Notes under the pieces: generated by a model | What the model was told of the DNA's origin: nothing | The model's input: the letters and a program-made list of their open reading frames with translations, nothing else | The model's database searches: none | Program-made: the position numbers and the translations under genes | Shown: positions 9,021 through 16,372 of the stretch, one piece after another | How the letters are laid out: every line of letters begins with the position of its first letter | Numbering within the stretch: the stretch's first letter is position 1 | Source of the DNA: Alistipes sp. | GTDB lineage: Bacteria; Bacteroidota; Bacteroidia; Bacteroidales; Rikenellaceae | NCBI GenBank assembly: GCA_017547175.1 | Contig: JAFYQI010000003.1 | Location: forward strand, 35,771 to 99,770 | Length of the DNA: 64,000 nt | Reading direction: 5' to 3'

Positions 9021-10577
9021 CTATTTTTTAATCAGTTCGTTGTCGCGTTTGTCGTGGTAATGGATCTCGATCATACCCATCGACTGATCCTCCACCACCT
9101 CAATCTTGGCACGGTATTTCCACTGCCAACGCATGCGCAACGAAATCAAACCTCGCTTGAGGAAGGCCGCCACATAGGGGCTGACCACCAACTTAATGTA
9201 CTTATGGCCACGATCGAGCGTCAGGAGTGAGAGCTGATTCTCAATCTTCTTGTCCAACAGCACCGTCGGCTCCACCTTGCCGCTACCCTGACACGTCGGG
9301 CAGACATCCGAGACATCCTCGATGGCCAACGGACGCACACGCTGACGCGTAATCTGCATCAGGCCAAATTTCGTCAGCGGCAGAATCGTATGTTTAGCCT
9401 TATCGGTAGCCATCAGGCGGGTCATCTCATCGTAGAGCGCCGTCTTGTTGGCCGTCTTATGCAGGTCGATAAAATCGACGATGACAATGCCACCCATATC
9501 GCGCAAACGCAACTGACGGGCAATCTCCTTGGCAGCTGCCAGGTTTACCTCCATGGCAGTCTGCTCCTGATTATCCTCGGCCTTCGTGCGGTTACCCGAA
9601 TTGACATCGATCACATTCATCGCCTCCGTACGCTCGATAATGAGGTAGGCACCACGCTTCAGCGACACATACTTGGCAAAGAGCGACTTGATCTGCTTCG
9701 AGATATCGAAGTTATCGAAGATGGGCACCTGACCCTTGTAGAGCTTCACGATCTTCTCCATTGAGGGGTCGATCTCATGCACATAGCCCTTAATCTCCTT
9801 GAACAGCTCCTCATCATTGACGGCAATCTGCGAGAAGGAGCCGTTGAGCGAGTCGCGGATAATGGTATTGGCACGACTCATCTCATTCATCAGTTGACCA
9901 GGGGCGGTGGGTGACTTCTTGCGAATCATACCGCAGGTCTTCCACCAACGGTCCAACTGCTGGCGCAGATCGCGTTCGATCTCCTCGTCGGTAGCCTCTA
10001 CAGCCGCCGTACGGATGATGACACCGAAATTTTTAGGCAACACGTTCTGTGCAATACGCTTCAGACGACGCTTCTCCTCCGTCGAGCGAATCTTCTGCGA
10101 GAGGAACACCTTCTGCGAGAAGGGGACCAGCACCACGTTGCGACCGGCCAACGAGACCTCAGCCGTCAGGCGCGGGCCCTTGGTCGAGATGGCCTCCTTG
10201 GCCACCTGAACCATCACCAACTGACCCACCTGCAGGTAGGAGGCAATCTTGCCACCCTTCTCGACAGGCTCTTCGAGCTTCATCGTATCGACACGCAGGC
10301 CACGCTTACCGGGCTGAAACGACGATACGAGCTTCTGCAACGAGGGGAAGTGGTTTCCGAGGTCGGAGTAGTGGATAAAGGCATCCTTTTCATGCCCTAT
10401 ATTGACAAATGCCGCGTTCAGGCCCGGCATAATTTTACGCACTTTGCCCAGATAGATATCTCCAACGGCGAAACCGGTCTGGCACTGCTCCTTATTGAGC
10501 TCGACCAGCACCTTGTCTTCGCACAGCGCAATCTGGATCTCGGCAGGCGTGACATTAACAATTAATTCACGATTCAT
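9021..10577 (-). CDS. rng: Ribonuclease E/G family endoribonuclease
   Basis: This is an RNA-cleaving enzyme for rRNA maturation and mRNA decay. The start at 10577 gives MNRELIVNVTPAEIQIAL, the conserved family opening; an in-frame codon 57 bases upstream would add an atypical tail. An S1 domain (about 36-130, GDIYLGKVRKIMPGLNAAFV) leads to the catalytic core with MNVIDVNSGNRT (near residue 324) and GGIVIVDFIDL (near 366), carrying the two Mg-binding Asp residues. The zinc-link CPTCQGSGKV is near 425. At 518 residues without a long disordered tail it resembles RNase G more than E. coli RNase E. Confidence 0.93.
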   Translation of the reverse strand: MNRELIVNVTPAEIQIALCEDKVLVELNKEQCQTGFAVGDIYLGKVRKIMPGLNAAFVNIGHEKDAFIHYSDLGNHFPSLQKLVSSFQPGKRGLRVDTMKLEEPVEKGGKIASYLQVGQLVMVQVAKEAISTKGPRLTAEVSLAGRNVVLVPFSQKVFLSQKIRSTEEKRRLKRIAQNVLPKNFGVIIRTAAVEATDEEIERDLRQQLDRWWKTCGMIRKKSPTAPGQLMNEMSRANTIIRDSLNGSFSQIAVNDEELFKEIKGYVHEIDPSMEKIVKLYKGQVPIFDNFDISKQIKSLFAKYVSLKRGAYLIIERTEAMNVIDVNSGNRTKAEDNQEQTAMEVNLAAAKEIARQLRLRDMGGIVIVDFIDLHKTANKTALYDEMTRLMATDKAKHTILPLTKFGLMQITRQRVRPLAIEDVSDVCPTCQGSGKVEPTVLLDKKIENQLSLLTLDRGHKYIKLVVSPYVAAFLKRGLISLRMRWQWKYRAKIEVVEDQSMGMIEIHYHDKRDNELIKK

Positions 10578-10915
10578 AGGTAGGTGGGGCAAAGCCCCTA
10601 TATTGAGGATCGGTATCAAAAGCACACCGATCAAAAAAAATATATACGACCGTTTTTGAGCAAACGAAAGTATCGGTCAAACTTTCAAGGCTTCATCCGT
10701 CACCTCTTCAAAGAGGCAGCCGACGGCGTTAATTTTCACCACGCGCGGACTTCTCAACCACCTGAAGCAGAACGCACTGCATCTCAGCGCACGCGCCTAC
10801 GGGCCATCAGGCTACATGGGCAAAAGAACTATCTTCCGCATTATGGATCTTAAATAGGTAAAGGTAAAGGACTTGAAGCCCTTTACCTTTATCCTTTGCA
10901 AGGCATGCTACCCTA
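10578..10915. other. Intergenic stretch upstream of rng
   Basis: The 338 bases between the RNase E/G gene and the small ribosomal protein gene hold no confident gene. Near 10857-10894 a hairpin (AAAGGTAAAGG paired with CCTTTACCTTT) probably ends the minus-strand transcript of the upstream small gene. A plus-strand frame stays open from about 10660 to a TAG near 10856 and ends in coding-like text (AYGPSGYMGKRTIFRIMDLK) but has no usable start upstream of its middle; it may be a gene remnant or chance. A poorly matched TACTTTCG box around 10668 on the minus strand could serve rng. Confidence 0.35.
10857..10894 (-). terminator. Hairpin after the bS22-like gene
   Basis: An 11-base-pair stem (AAAGGTAAAGG with CCTTTACCTTT) begins about 25 bases past the stop codon of the small basic gene. 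No long T run follows, so it may be a weak terminator or a 3'-end stabiliser. Confidence 0.45.
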
Positions 10916-11008
10916 CTACTTGTTCTTCTTGTGACGATTCTTGCGAAGACGCTTCTTACGCTTGTGGGTAGCCATCTTATGACGCTTATGCTTCTTTCCG
11001 TTGGGCAT
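10916..11008 (-). CDS. Tiny basic ribosomal-type protein (bS22/mS38, AURKAIP1/COX24 domain)
   Basis: A 30-codon gene translates to MPNGKKHKRHKM followed by ATHKRKKRLRKNRHKKNK, about two thirds Lys, Arg or His. The pattern KRxKM-x-xHKRKKRLRKxRHK matches the AURKAIP1/COX24 C-terminal domain, found in mitochondrial mS38 and in actinobacterial bS22, where it binds the small subunit near the decoding region. It lies just after HU on the same strand (27 bases from the HU stop), and a hairpin follows it. A small-subunit ribosomal protein is the best reading; without a ribosome structure from this lineage the placement is inferred. Such genes are often missed because of length. Confidence 0.72.
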   Translation of the reverse strand: MPNGKKHKRHKMATHKRKKRLRKNRHKKNK

Positions 11009-11035
11009 AGTCTTGATGTTTTAATGGTTAGACAA

Positions 11036-11308
11036 TTATTTTACCTTGGCTGCGAAGCTCTTAGCGGGCTTGAAAGCCGGAATGTTGTGTTCGGGAATCG
11101 TAATGGTCGTATTCTTCGAAATGTTACGAGCCACCTTCGTAGCACGCTTCTTGATGATGAAGCTACCAAAGCCGCGGAGATAAACATTGTTACCGCTCTC
11201 CATCGAGTTCTTTACGCTCTCCATGAAAGCCTCAACGATGGCCATAACCTGCACCTTCTCTACGCCGGTGTTCTTAGCGATTTCGCTAACGATATCTGCC
11301 TTTGTCAT
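11036..11308 (-). CDS. HU-family DNA-binding protein
   Basis: This 90-residue nucleoid protein bends and compacts DNA as a dimer. It opens MTKADIVSEIAKNTGVEKVQ and has the family core VYLRGFGSFIIKKRATKVAR (about 43-62) and the arm-tip NISKNTTITIPEHNIPAFKP, where Pro at the arm tip intercalates in DNA. Length is exactly that of HU/IHF. A -7-like TATATTTG box lies at 11355-11362 with a GTTG near the -33 place, about 45 bases upstream of the ATG, so the gene has its own promoter. The bS22-like gene follows 27 bases downstream and is probably co-transcribed. Confidence 0.95.
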   Translation of the reverse strand: MTKADIVSEIAKNTGVEKVQVMAIVEAFMESVKNSMESGNNVYLRGFGSFIIKKRATKVARNISKNTTITIPEHNIPAFKPAKSFAAKVK

Positions 11309-11477
11309 ATCTTTATTGTATATTAAATTAAGTATTTAGCTCTTTTTGAGTTTGCAAATATACACTTAATTTGCATATCCGCCAACTTTCCATCAAAAAA
11401 AATTGCACGCTAATTTTCACCCACTTATCGTCGAAGGGTAAAATTAGAGTCTTCGTTTGCACTTTGGCAACGAAAGG

Positions 11478-11873
11478 CTATCGCATGGCACCTGCGATGC
11501 CGTCAGCAATCTGATCAAGCGCACCTTGGAGCTTCGACCCGATAAGCATCTTCATCATCATATTCAGCTCGGCGTGCAACACCAGGCGCAGGCGCGTATC
11601 GAACGCATCCACCTTATGGATCTGAATCCAGAAGGCAAAATCCATCGGCACACCGTCACCGATGATCTTCACATGTTTCGGCTCTACACGCTCATCCATC
11701 AACAGACGCACCGTAAAGCCTTTTGCCTTGAACGAACAGGTCAGCTCCGTGGCCTCCCAATCCTCCACGCGCCCCTGAAGCGCCGGAGTCAAATTATCGA
11801 AACGGCTGATTACCTGGTAAATCTGCTCGGCAGGACGCAGGATCTGCACCTGTTTTGATACATATTCTTGCAT
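11478..11873 (-). CDS. SRPBCC-fold (START-like) small protein
   Basis: The 131-residue protein opens with EYVSKQVQILRPAEQIYQVI and has the helix-grip layout of the SRPBCC superfamily: strand, helix, antiparallel sheet (ATELTCSFKAKGFTVRLLMD) and a long C-terminal helix (MMMKMLIGSKLQGALDQIAD). Members bind lipids or other small hydrophobic ligands in a cavity; no ligand or catalytic residue is recognisable here. No signal peptide is seen, so it is probably cytoplasmic. It follows tsaE on the same strand after 39 bases; the same order tsaE - SRPBCC occurs in other Bacteroidetes, from memory. Confidence 0.75.
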   Translation of the reverse strand: MQEYVSKQVQILRPAEQIYQVISRFDNLTPALQGRVEDWEATELTCSFKAKGFTVRLLMDERVEPKHVKIIGDGVPMDFAFWIQIHKVDAFDTRLRLVLHAELNMMMKMLIGSKLQGALDQIADGIAGAMR

Positions 11874-11912
11874 GGTATTCCTCTTTATTTTATAATAAGG
11901 TATGTGTGTTCG

Positions 11913-12329
11913 TTAAGCGATCGTAAAGGTACGCTCCTCGGGGCCATCGACCGTGATACGCACCTCGACCAGCTCCTCGGGAAGCAGCCCCTCGATCTTT
12001 TCGGGCCACTCGACAAAGCACAAATCGCCCGAATAGAAGTACTCCTCGTAACCCAAATCAAAGGCCTCGCGTTCATCCTCGATGCGGTAGAAATCGAAGT
12101 GGAATATGCGCTCACCGGCACCCCCTTCGTACTGATTCACCAGCGCAAAGGTGGGACTCGTCACCTGATCACAAGCACCGAGCACTTCGGCAACCGAACG
12201 GATGAGGGTTGTCTTTCCGGCTCCCATCTCACCACGCAGCGCAACTACCGTGCGCCCGTCGAGCGACGAAAGCAACTCTTCGGCCACTTCGCGCAACTCG
12301 TTTTCGCTATTTATATGAATGGTTTTCAT
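11913..12329 (-). CDS. tsaE: tRNA threonylcarbamoyladenosine biosynthesis ATPase TsaE
   Basis: TsaE is the P-loop ATPase that, with TsaB and TsaD, makes the t6A37 modification of ANN-decoding tRNAs. The start at 12329 (MKTIHINSENELREVAEELL) is preferred because a longer frame would run back into porX. Walker A is GEMGAGKTTLIRSV (about residues 33-46); SPTFALVNQYEG and HFDFYRIEDEREAFDLGYEE follow, both typical of the family. At 138 residues it has normal length. Its ATG lies 4 bases from the porX stop, pointing to one transcript. The partner genes tsaB and tsaD are not in the window. Confidence 0.93.
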   Translation of the reverse strand: MKTIHINSENELREVAEELLSSLDGRTVVALRGEMGAGKTTLIRSVAEVLGACDQVTSPTFALVNQYEGGAGERIFHFDFYRIEDEREAFDLGYEEYFYSGDLCFVEWPEKIEGLLPEELVEVRITVDGPEERTFTIA

Positions 12330-12333
12330 CTTT

Positions 12334-13890
12334 TTATCGTTGCTGTTTGGGTTTGAGAACAATATAAGGCACGATCATTTCCTCCATCGAGATACCGCCG
12401 TGCTGGAACGTATTGCGATAGTAACGCACAAAGCGATTGGCGTCGTTGTTGTAGACAAAGAAATCGCTGTTGTAGGCAAAGATATAGCTCGACGAGATGT
12501 TTCCGGCGGGCAACTGAATATCTTCGGGACGTTGCACCTCGTAGACTTCGCGCGCATTGTATTGCAGGTTGCGACCCGTCTTGTAGCGCAGGTTGGCCGA
12601 GGTTTCACGGTCGCCCGTCACGCGTACGGGGTTATCGACACGGATCGTACCGTGGTCCGAAGTAATGATGACCGTGTGTCCCTTCTCGGCAAGCAGTTTG
12701 AGGATCGTGTAGAGATCCGAATGTTCGAACCACGAACGGGTCAGCGAGCGGAAGGCAGCCTCGTTCTCAGTCAATTCGCGCACCACGTCGGTCTCTGTAC
12801 GGGCATGCGAAAGGATATCGAGGAAGTTATAGACGATGACCGAGAAGTCGGCCTCATAGATCCGACGGATATTTTCGACCAGCTTGCGGCCCTGCTCGGG
12901 ACGCACCAACTTATCGAAAGTCATCTTCCACGTCTTTCCACTCTGGGCCATCAGGCGACGCAGGAACTCCTCCTCGTATTGGTTTTTACCCCCCTCTTCA
13001 TTATCATTGAGCCACTTATTGGGCATCAGGCGATCGATAGCCAGCGGCATCAGACCGGCGAAAAGGGCATTACGGGCATATTGGGTAGCCGTGGGCAGAA
13101 TGGCGCAATAGAAATCATCGACCGACACATCGTAGTAGCCGCGCAACATCGACGAGATGGCGCGCCACTGGTCGTAACGGAAGTTGTCGATCAACAACAA
13201 CGTCGTCTTTTCGTGCTCCTCCACGACAGGAAAGATCGTCGAACGCATCAGCGTATGCGACATGGCAGGGGTATCGTCCGCACGATGGTTGATCCACTGG
13301 TAGTAGTTGCGGCGGACAAATTTCGAAAAGGCTTGATTGGCCTCATTCTTTTGGTACGCAAGAATCTCTTTGACACTTTGGTCAGACGAACCCTCCAATT
13401 CGATCTCCCACCCCGTCAGGCGGCGGTAGAGCGCGCACCAATCCTGGAACGTATCGGCCATCTGCAACGATGTGGCGAGTCGGCCAAACTCCGACCGATA
13501 GTCAGCCGTTGTCTGCTCGGTAACAAGCTGTTGCTGGTGCACATTCTTCTTGATCGAGAGCAGCACCTGATTCGGATTGACAGGTTTGATGAGGTAGTCG
13601 GCAATCTTTGAGCCAATGGCTTTATTCATGATATTCTCTTCCTCGCTCTTCGTGACCATAATCACGGGGGTCGTCGGACGGATCTCTTTGATCTTGGGCA
13701 GCGTCTCCAACCCCGTCATGCCGGGCATCATCTCATCCAGGATAATCAGATCATACGCCTCCTCGGCGGCCATGTCGATTGCATCATAGCCGTTGTTGCA
13801 GGTATCCACCTCGTAACCCTTCTGTTTGAGGAACAAAAGATGGGGTTTGAGGAGTTCGACCTCGTCATCTACCCAAAGAATCTTCACCAT
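12334..13890 (-). CDS. porX: PorX: response regulator with PglZ-type phosphatase effector domain
   Basis: PorX controls type IX secretion genes in Bacteroidetes, paired with the kinase PorY and the sigma factor SigP in P. gingivalis. The start at 13890 gives MVKILWVDDEVELLKPHLLF, a receiver domain with phospho-acceptor Asp52 in LILDEMMPGMTGLETL and Lys in DYLIKPVNP. After a helical linker, residues about 180-518 form an alkaline-phosphatase-superfamily (PglZ) domain with zinc-site text LLIDNFRYDQW and VIITSDHGTIRV. The family hydrolyses cyclic and linear oligonucleotides. No porY or por/gld cluster is adjacent. A good promoter lies just upstream. Confidence 0.95.
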   Translation of the reverse strand: MVKILWVDDEVELLKPHLLFLKQKGYEVDTCNNGYDAIDMAAEEAYDLIILDEMMPGMTGLETLPKIKEIRPTTPVIMVTKSEEENIMNKAIGSKIADYLIKPVNPNQVLLSIKKNVHQQQLVTEQTTADYRSEFGRLATSLQMADTFQDWCALYRRLTGWEIELEGSSDQSVKEILAYQKNEANQAFSKFVRRNYYQWINHRADDTPAMSHTLMRSTIFPVVEEHEKTTLLLIDNFRYDQWRAISSMLRGYYDVSVDDFYCAILPTATQYARNALFAGLMPLAIDRLMPNKWLNDNEEGGKNQYEEEFLRRLMAQSGKTWKMTFDKLVRPEQGRKLVENIRRIYEADFSVIVYNFLDILSHARTETDVVRELTENEAAFRSLTRSWFEHSDLYTILKLLAEKGHTVIITSDHGTIRVDNPVRVTGDRETSANLRYKTGRNLQYNAREVYEVQRPEDIQLPAGNISSSYIFAYNSDFFVYNNDANRFVRYYRNTFQHGGISMEEMIVPYIVLKPKQQR

Positions 13891-13911
13891 ATCGCACTCA
13901 AATTTCAAATA

Positions 13912-13942
13912 CAAAAGTAGTTATTTTTCTTTCAAACGCAAA
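13912..13942 (-). promoter_or_regulatory. Promoter of porX
   Basis: Read on the minus strand, TTTG (13939-13942) and TACTTTTG (13912-13919) are separated by 19 bases, fitting the Bacteroidetes -33 TTTG / -7 TAnnTTTG consensus. The start codon at 13890 follows about 20 bases later, which also supports that start. Confidence 0.7.
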
Positions 13943-14062
13943 ATAGAGGCCGTTTATTGAGTGAAGCGCATGGTTCCGCCTCCGAAAGTTGGTGCCGATG
14001 GGTAGCACCAATCATCTGTTGCGATAGTTTGGAGCACGATTTACACCTGCTCGCCCTCCTCT

Positions 14063-15286
14063 CTACGCCTGCCAAGGCATCGAAAGTCGATTGAGCTGCT
14101 CCGAGAGGCGATTCATCTCCCGATCGAGGTGCGCACGTGTGACGGTTGCATAGATCTGCGTGGTGCGGATCGAAGTGTGGCCCAAGAGCTTCGAGATGGT
14201 CTCGATCGGCATGCCGTTCGAGAGGGTGACAGTCGTGGCAAAGGTGTGGCGCGCACAATGGAAGGTGACCGATTTGTGAATCTGCGCCGCTTGCATGAGG
14301 CGCGCCAAACAACGGTTGCACCAGCTATTGCTCGGCAGCGGAAAGATCACCTCGTCGAGCCCCTCAGGGGTATACTTCTGCAAAATGGCATGCGCCACAT
14401 CGAGCAGGCGGACCTGCACCTGTGAGCCGGTTTTTCGGCGCGTTGTCTCGATCCAACGATGGTCGCCAAATCGGGTAATCTGCCGGCGTGTCAACTGTTT
14501 CAGATCGACAAACGAAAGTCCCGTAAAACAGCTAAAGAGGAAGGCGTCGCGCACAAGGGTGAGCGAAGGGGTGCAAGGGGTGAGTTCCATAAAGCGCCTG
14601 ATCTCCGACTCAGTCAGACAGGTGCGATGCACATGCTCGTTGCGCAACCGATAGTCGGCAAAGGGGTTGTGTGCAAGGGCTCCCTGGCGGTGAGCGTGAC
14701 TCAACAGGTGTTTCAACGCCGTAAGATAGACCCATGCCGTATTTTTTCGGCGGCCCGACTCACGCAGCAGGTAGGCATGAAACTCGACCACAAAGGGGCG
14801 GTTGACCTCGTAGAGCTGGATTTCGGAGCGTTGATAGCGGTGTGCGAGAAAATGCTCGAGATGGTGGAGCACGCTTTGGTACTTGTAGAGGGTCGAGCGC
14901 GAACGTGTAACCCCCACTTGGCGGCTAAACTGCTCGTTGTGGCGACGAAAGAGGGCAATTAATCCCTCGCGCCGCATGTGGGTACACATAAAATGATCGC
15001 GCACCTCGGAGGCTGTTGCCACACCACGACTTGTGATCAGTTCGCGATAGCTCTTCTCGAGCCCGAGTCGTATGCCATCAAGTTCGCGATTGATGCGCAC
15101 ATACTCGAGCGAACGCCCGACGACGCGGTTCTGATCCACATCCCACGCAGACGGAGGGATGGCAAGACGTGTGGAGAATTGGCACCTTCGGCCATTGACC
15201 GTTACACGACCCATGATTGCAGCTGTTCCATCGCGCAGCAAGGCACTACGCTTGATGTAAAACAACACTTTACAGGTGTTTTTCAT
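14063..15286 (-). CDS. Tyrosine recombinase of the CTnDOT/Bacteroidetes integrase type
   Basis: The 407-residue protein has an arm-binding N-terminal domain (CKVLFYIKRSALLRDGTAAI), a SAM-like core-binding domain (about 105-205) and a catalytic domain (about 215-400). Visible active-site parts are HCARHTFAT (His-x-x-Arg), LLGHTSIRTTQIYA (His and nucleophile Tyr) and a Lys in RRKTGSQVQVRLL. The first catalytic Arg is replaced: the segment reads FTGLSFVDLKQL, with Ser where classical enzymes have Arg, as reported for IntDOT. It stands alone: no excisionase, mobilisation or transposase gene is nearby and no attachment repeat was seen. It is probably a remnant or a chromosomal orphan. Confidence 0.88.
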   Translation of the reverse strand: MKNTCKVLFYIKRSALLRDGTAAIMGRVTVNGRRCQFSTRLAIPPSAWDVDQNRVVGRSLEYVRINRELDGIRLGLEKSYRELITSRGVATASEVRDHFMCTHMRREGLIALFRRHNEQFSRQVGVTRSRSTLYKYQSVLHHLEHFLAHRYQRSEIQLYEVNRPFVVEFHAYLLRESGRRKNTAWVYLTALKHLLSHAHRQGALAHNPFADYRLRNEHVHRTCLTESEIRRFMELTPCTPSLTLVRDAFLFSCFTGLSFVDLKQLTRRQITRFGDHRWIETTRRKTGSQVQVRLLDVAHAILQKYTPEGLDEVIFPLPSNSWCNRCLARLMQAAQIHKSVTFHCARHTFATTVTLSNGMPIETISKLLGHTSIRTTQIYATVTRAHLDREMNRLSEQLNRLSMPWQA

Positions 15287-15414
15287 GATTGAAGTGGGTT
15301 TTTACGGGGTGCGACATTGCACCACCTCTACGAAGTTACCCATATAAATTGAGAGTTGAAAGTGATAACACAACCCTTTATCGCTTTTATCGCCCTTCCC
15401 CTCGCTCTACCCAC

Positions 15415-15447
15415 AAAAAAAACCGCTCCCCCGAAGGGAAGCGGTCT
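15415..15447 (-). terminator. Terminator of the SusCD-lipoprotein operon
   Basis: On the minus strand a stem GACCGCTTCCC / GGGGGAGCGGTT is followed by an eight-T run. It lies 25 bases after the lipoprotein stop codon. Confidence 0.85.
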
Positions 15448-15471
15448 TGAAAAAGTAGAATAATCTAAAGA

Positions 15472-16347
15472 TTACTTCGGCATCACAATCTTGAAGAGAC
15501 CCGACTGGTTACCATAGTAACCGAGAGCGGTACCCGTCATCTCGGGCATACCGATTGCAAGACCTTTCACCGGCCAGGTAATAACACCATTAACCAAGGT
15601 TCCGTTCTTCAACTGACCAAAGAAGAACTCACCGTAACCCCAATCGAAGCCCATATACTGCGTCTCCATAACAACTGCATTGGGATCAGCAATATTGATG
15701 TACCACCAGTGAGTCTCCTCCTGATAGTCACCCGGTTCATTATACGGATAGGTCGACGTATAGGCATTCTTAATGCAGAGGTAACCGGGCATCGACGAAC
15801 GCGTCCACATTTCAACCTCCCACGTTACGCTGGGTGCGCCAAACAAACCAGTCATGAAATCATCCGTAATCTGACCCATACCGAGGTTCACCCACGACTC
15901 TACGTTCAGATCTAACGTATAGTAAACATGGCCGTTCAGCTGCGTATAGGGATCAAGATACTCATCACCCTCAAAAGTAATGGTCAGTTGGCGTGCGCCC
16001 TCGGGCTGACCCTCGTTGAACGTAATAGGCAACGTAGTCGTCGCAGCACCCTCAGCGAACTCGATCGTCTCAGGTACGTTGAAAATATCGTCCGTAGCTA
16101 TTACCTTTACGGGAATCGAAGCTGCATCCGTACCATAAACACGGGCAACCTTCACATTAACCGTAGTCGTAGGAATCTCATTCGAAGCAAGCTCCAGCTC
16201 CGAGACATTCGACGCAACGAAATAAACCTGCTGGCAATCCTCCGCAGCGGGCTGTGCGGGCTGATACTCATCCTCCGAGCAAGCGGCAAAGCCGAATGCC
16301 ACAGCGACCATCATCAACAAATAGGCATATTTTTTCAGCATATTCAT
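15472..16347 (-). CDS. SusD-linked surface lipoprotein with Calx-beta-like domain
   Basis: The first ATG is at 16347 (MNMLKKYAYLLMMVAVAFG, then FAACSEDE), giving a lipoprotein signal with the lipidated Cys near residue 23. Acidic residues right after the Cys resemble the Bacteroidetes surface export signal. Residues about 40-130 form a Calx-beta/DUF4843-like beta domain (TTTVNVKVARVYGTDAASIP, EGARQLTITFEGDEYL). The C-terminal part (ESWVNLGMGQITDDFMTGLF) is typical of proteins encoded after susCD pairs. It probably helps bind the nutrient captured by the SusCD complex; the ligand is unknown. It is last in the operon, 25 bases after susD. Confidence 0.8.
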   Translation of the reverse strand: MNMLKKYAYLLMMVAVAFGFAACSEDEYQPAQPAAEDCQQVYFVASNVSELELASNEIPTTTVNVKVARVYGTDAASIPVKVIATDDIFNVPETIEFAEGAATTTLPITFNEGQPEGARQLTITFEGDEYLDPYTQLNGHVYYTLDLNVESWVNLGMGQITDDFMTGLFGAPSVTWEVEMWTRSSMPGYLCIKNAYTSTYPYNEPGDYQEETHWWYINIADPNAVVMETQYMGFDWGYGEFFFGQLKNGTLVNGVITWPVKGLAIGMPEMTGTALGYYGNQSGLFKIVMPK

Positions 16348-16372
16348 AATAGTCAATTTTATTAATTGTTAA

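Noticed and set aside
12330..12362. An 11-residue N-terminal extension of TsaE
   Set aside because: It would overlap the end of porX and is not found in the family; MKTIHIN at 12329 is the natural start.
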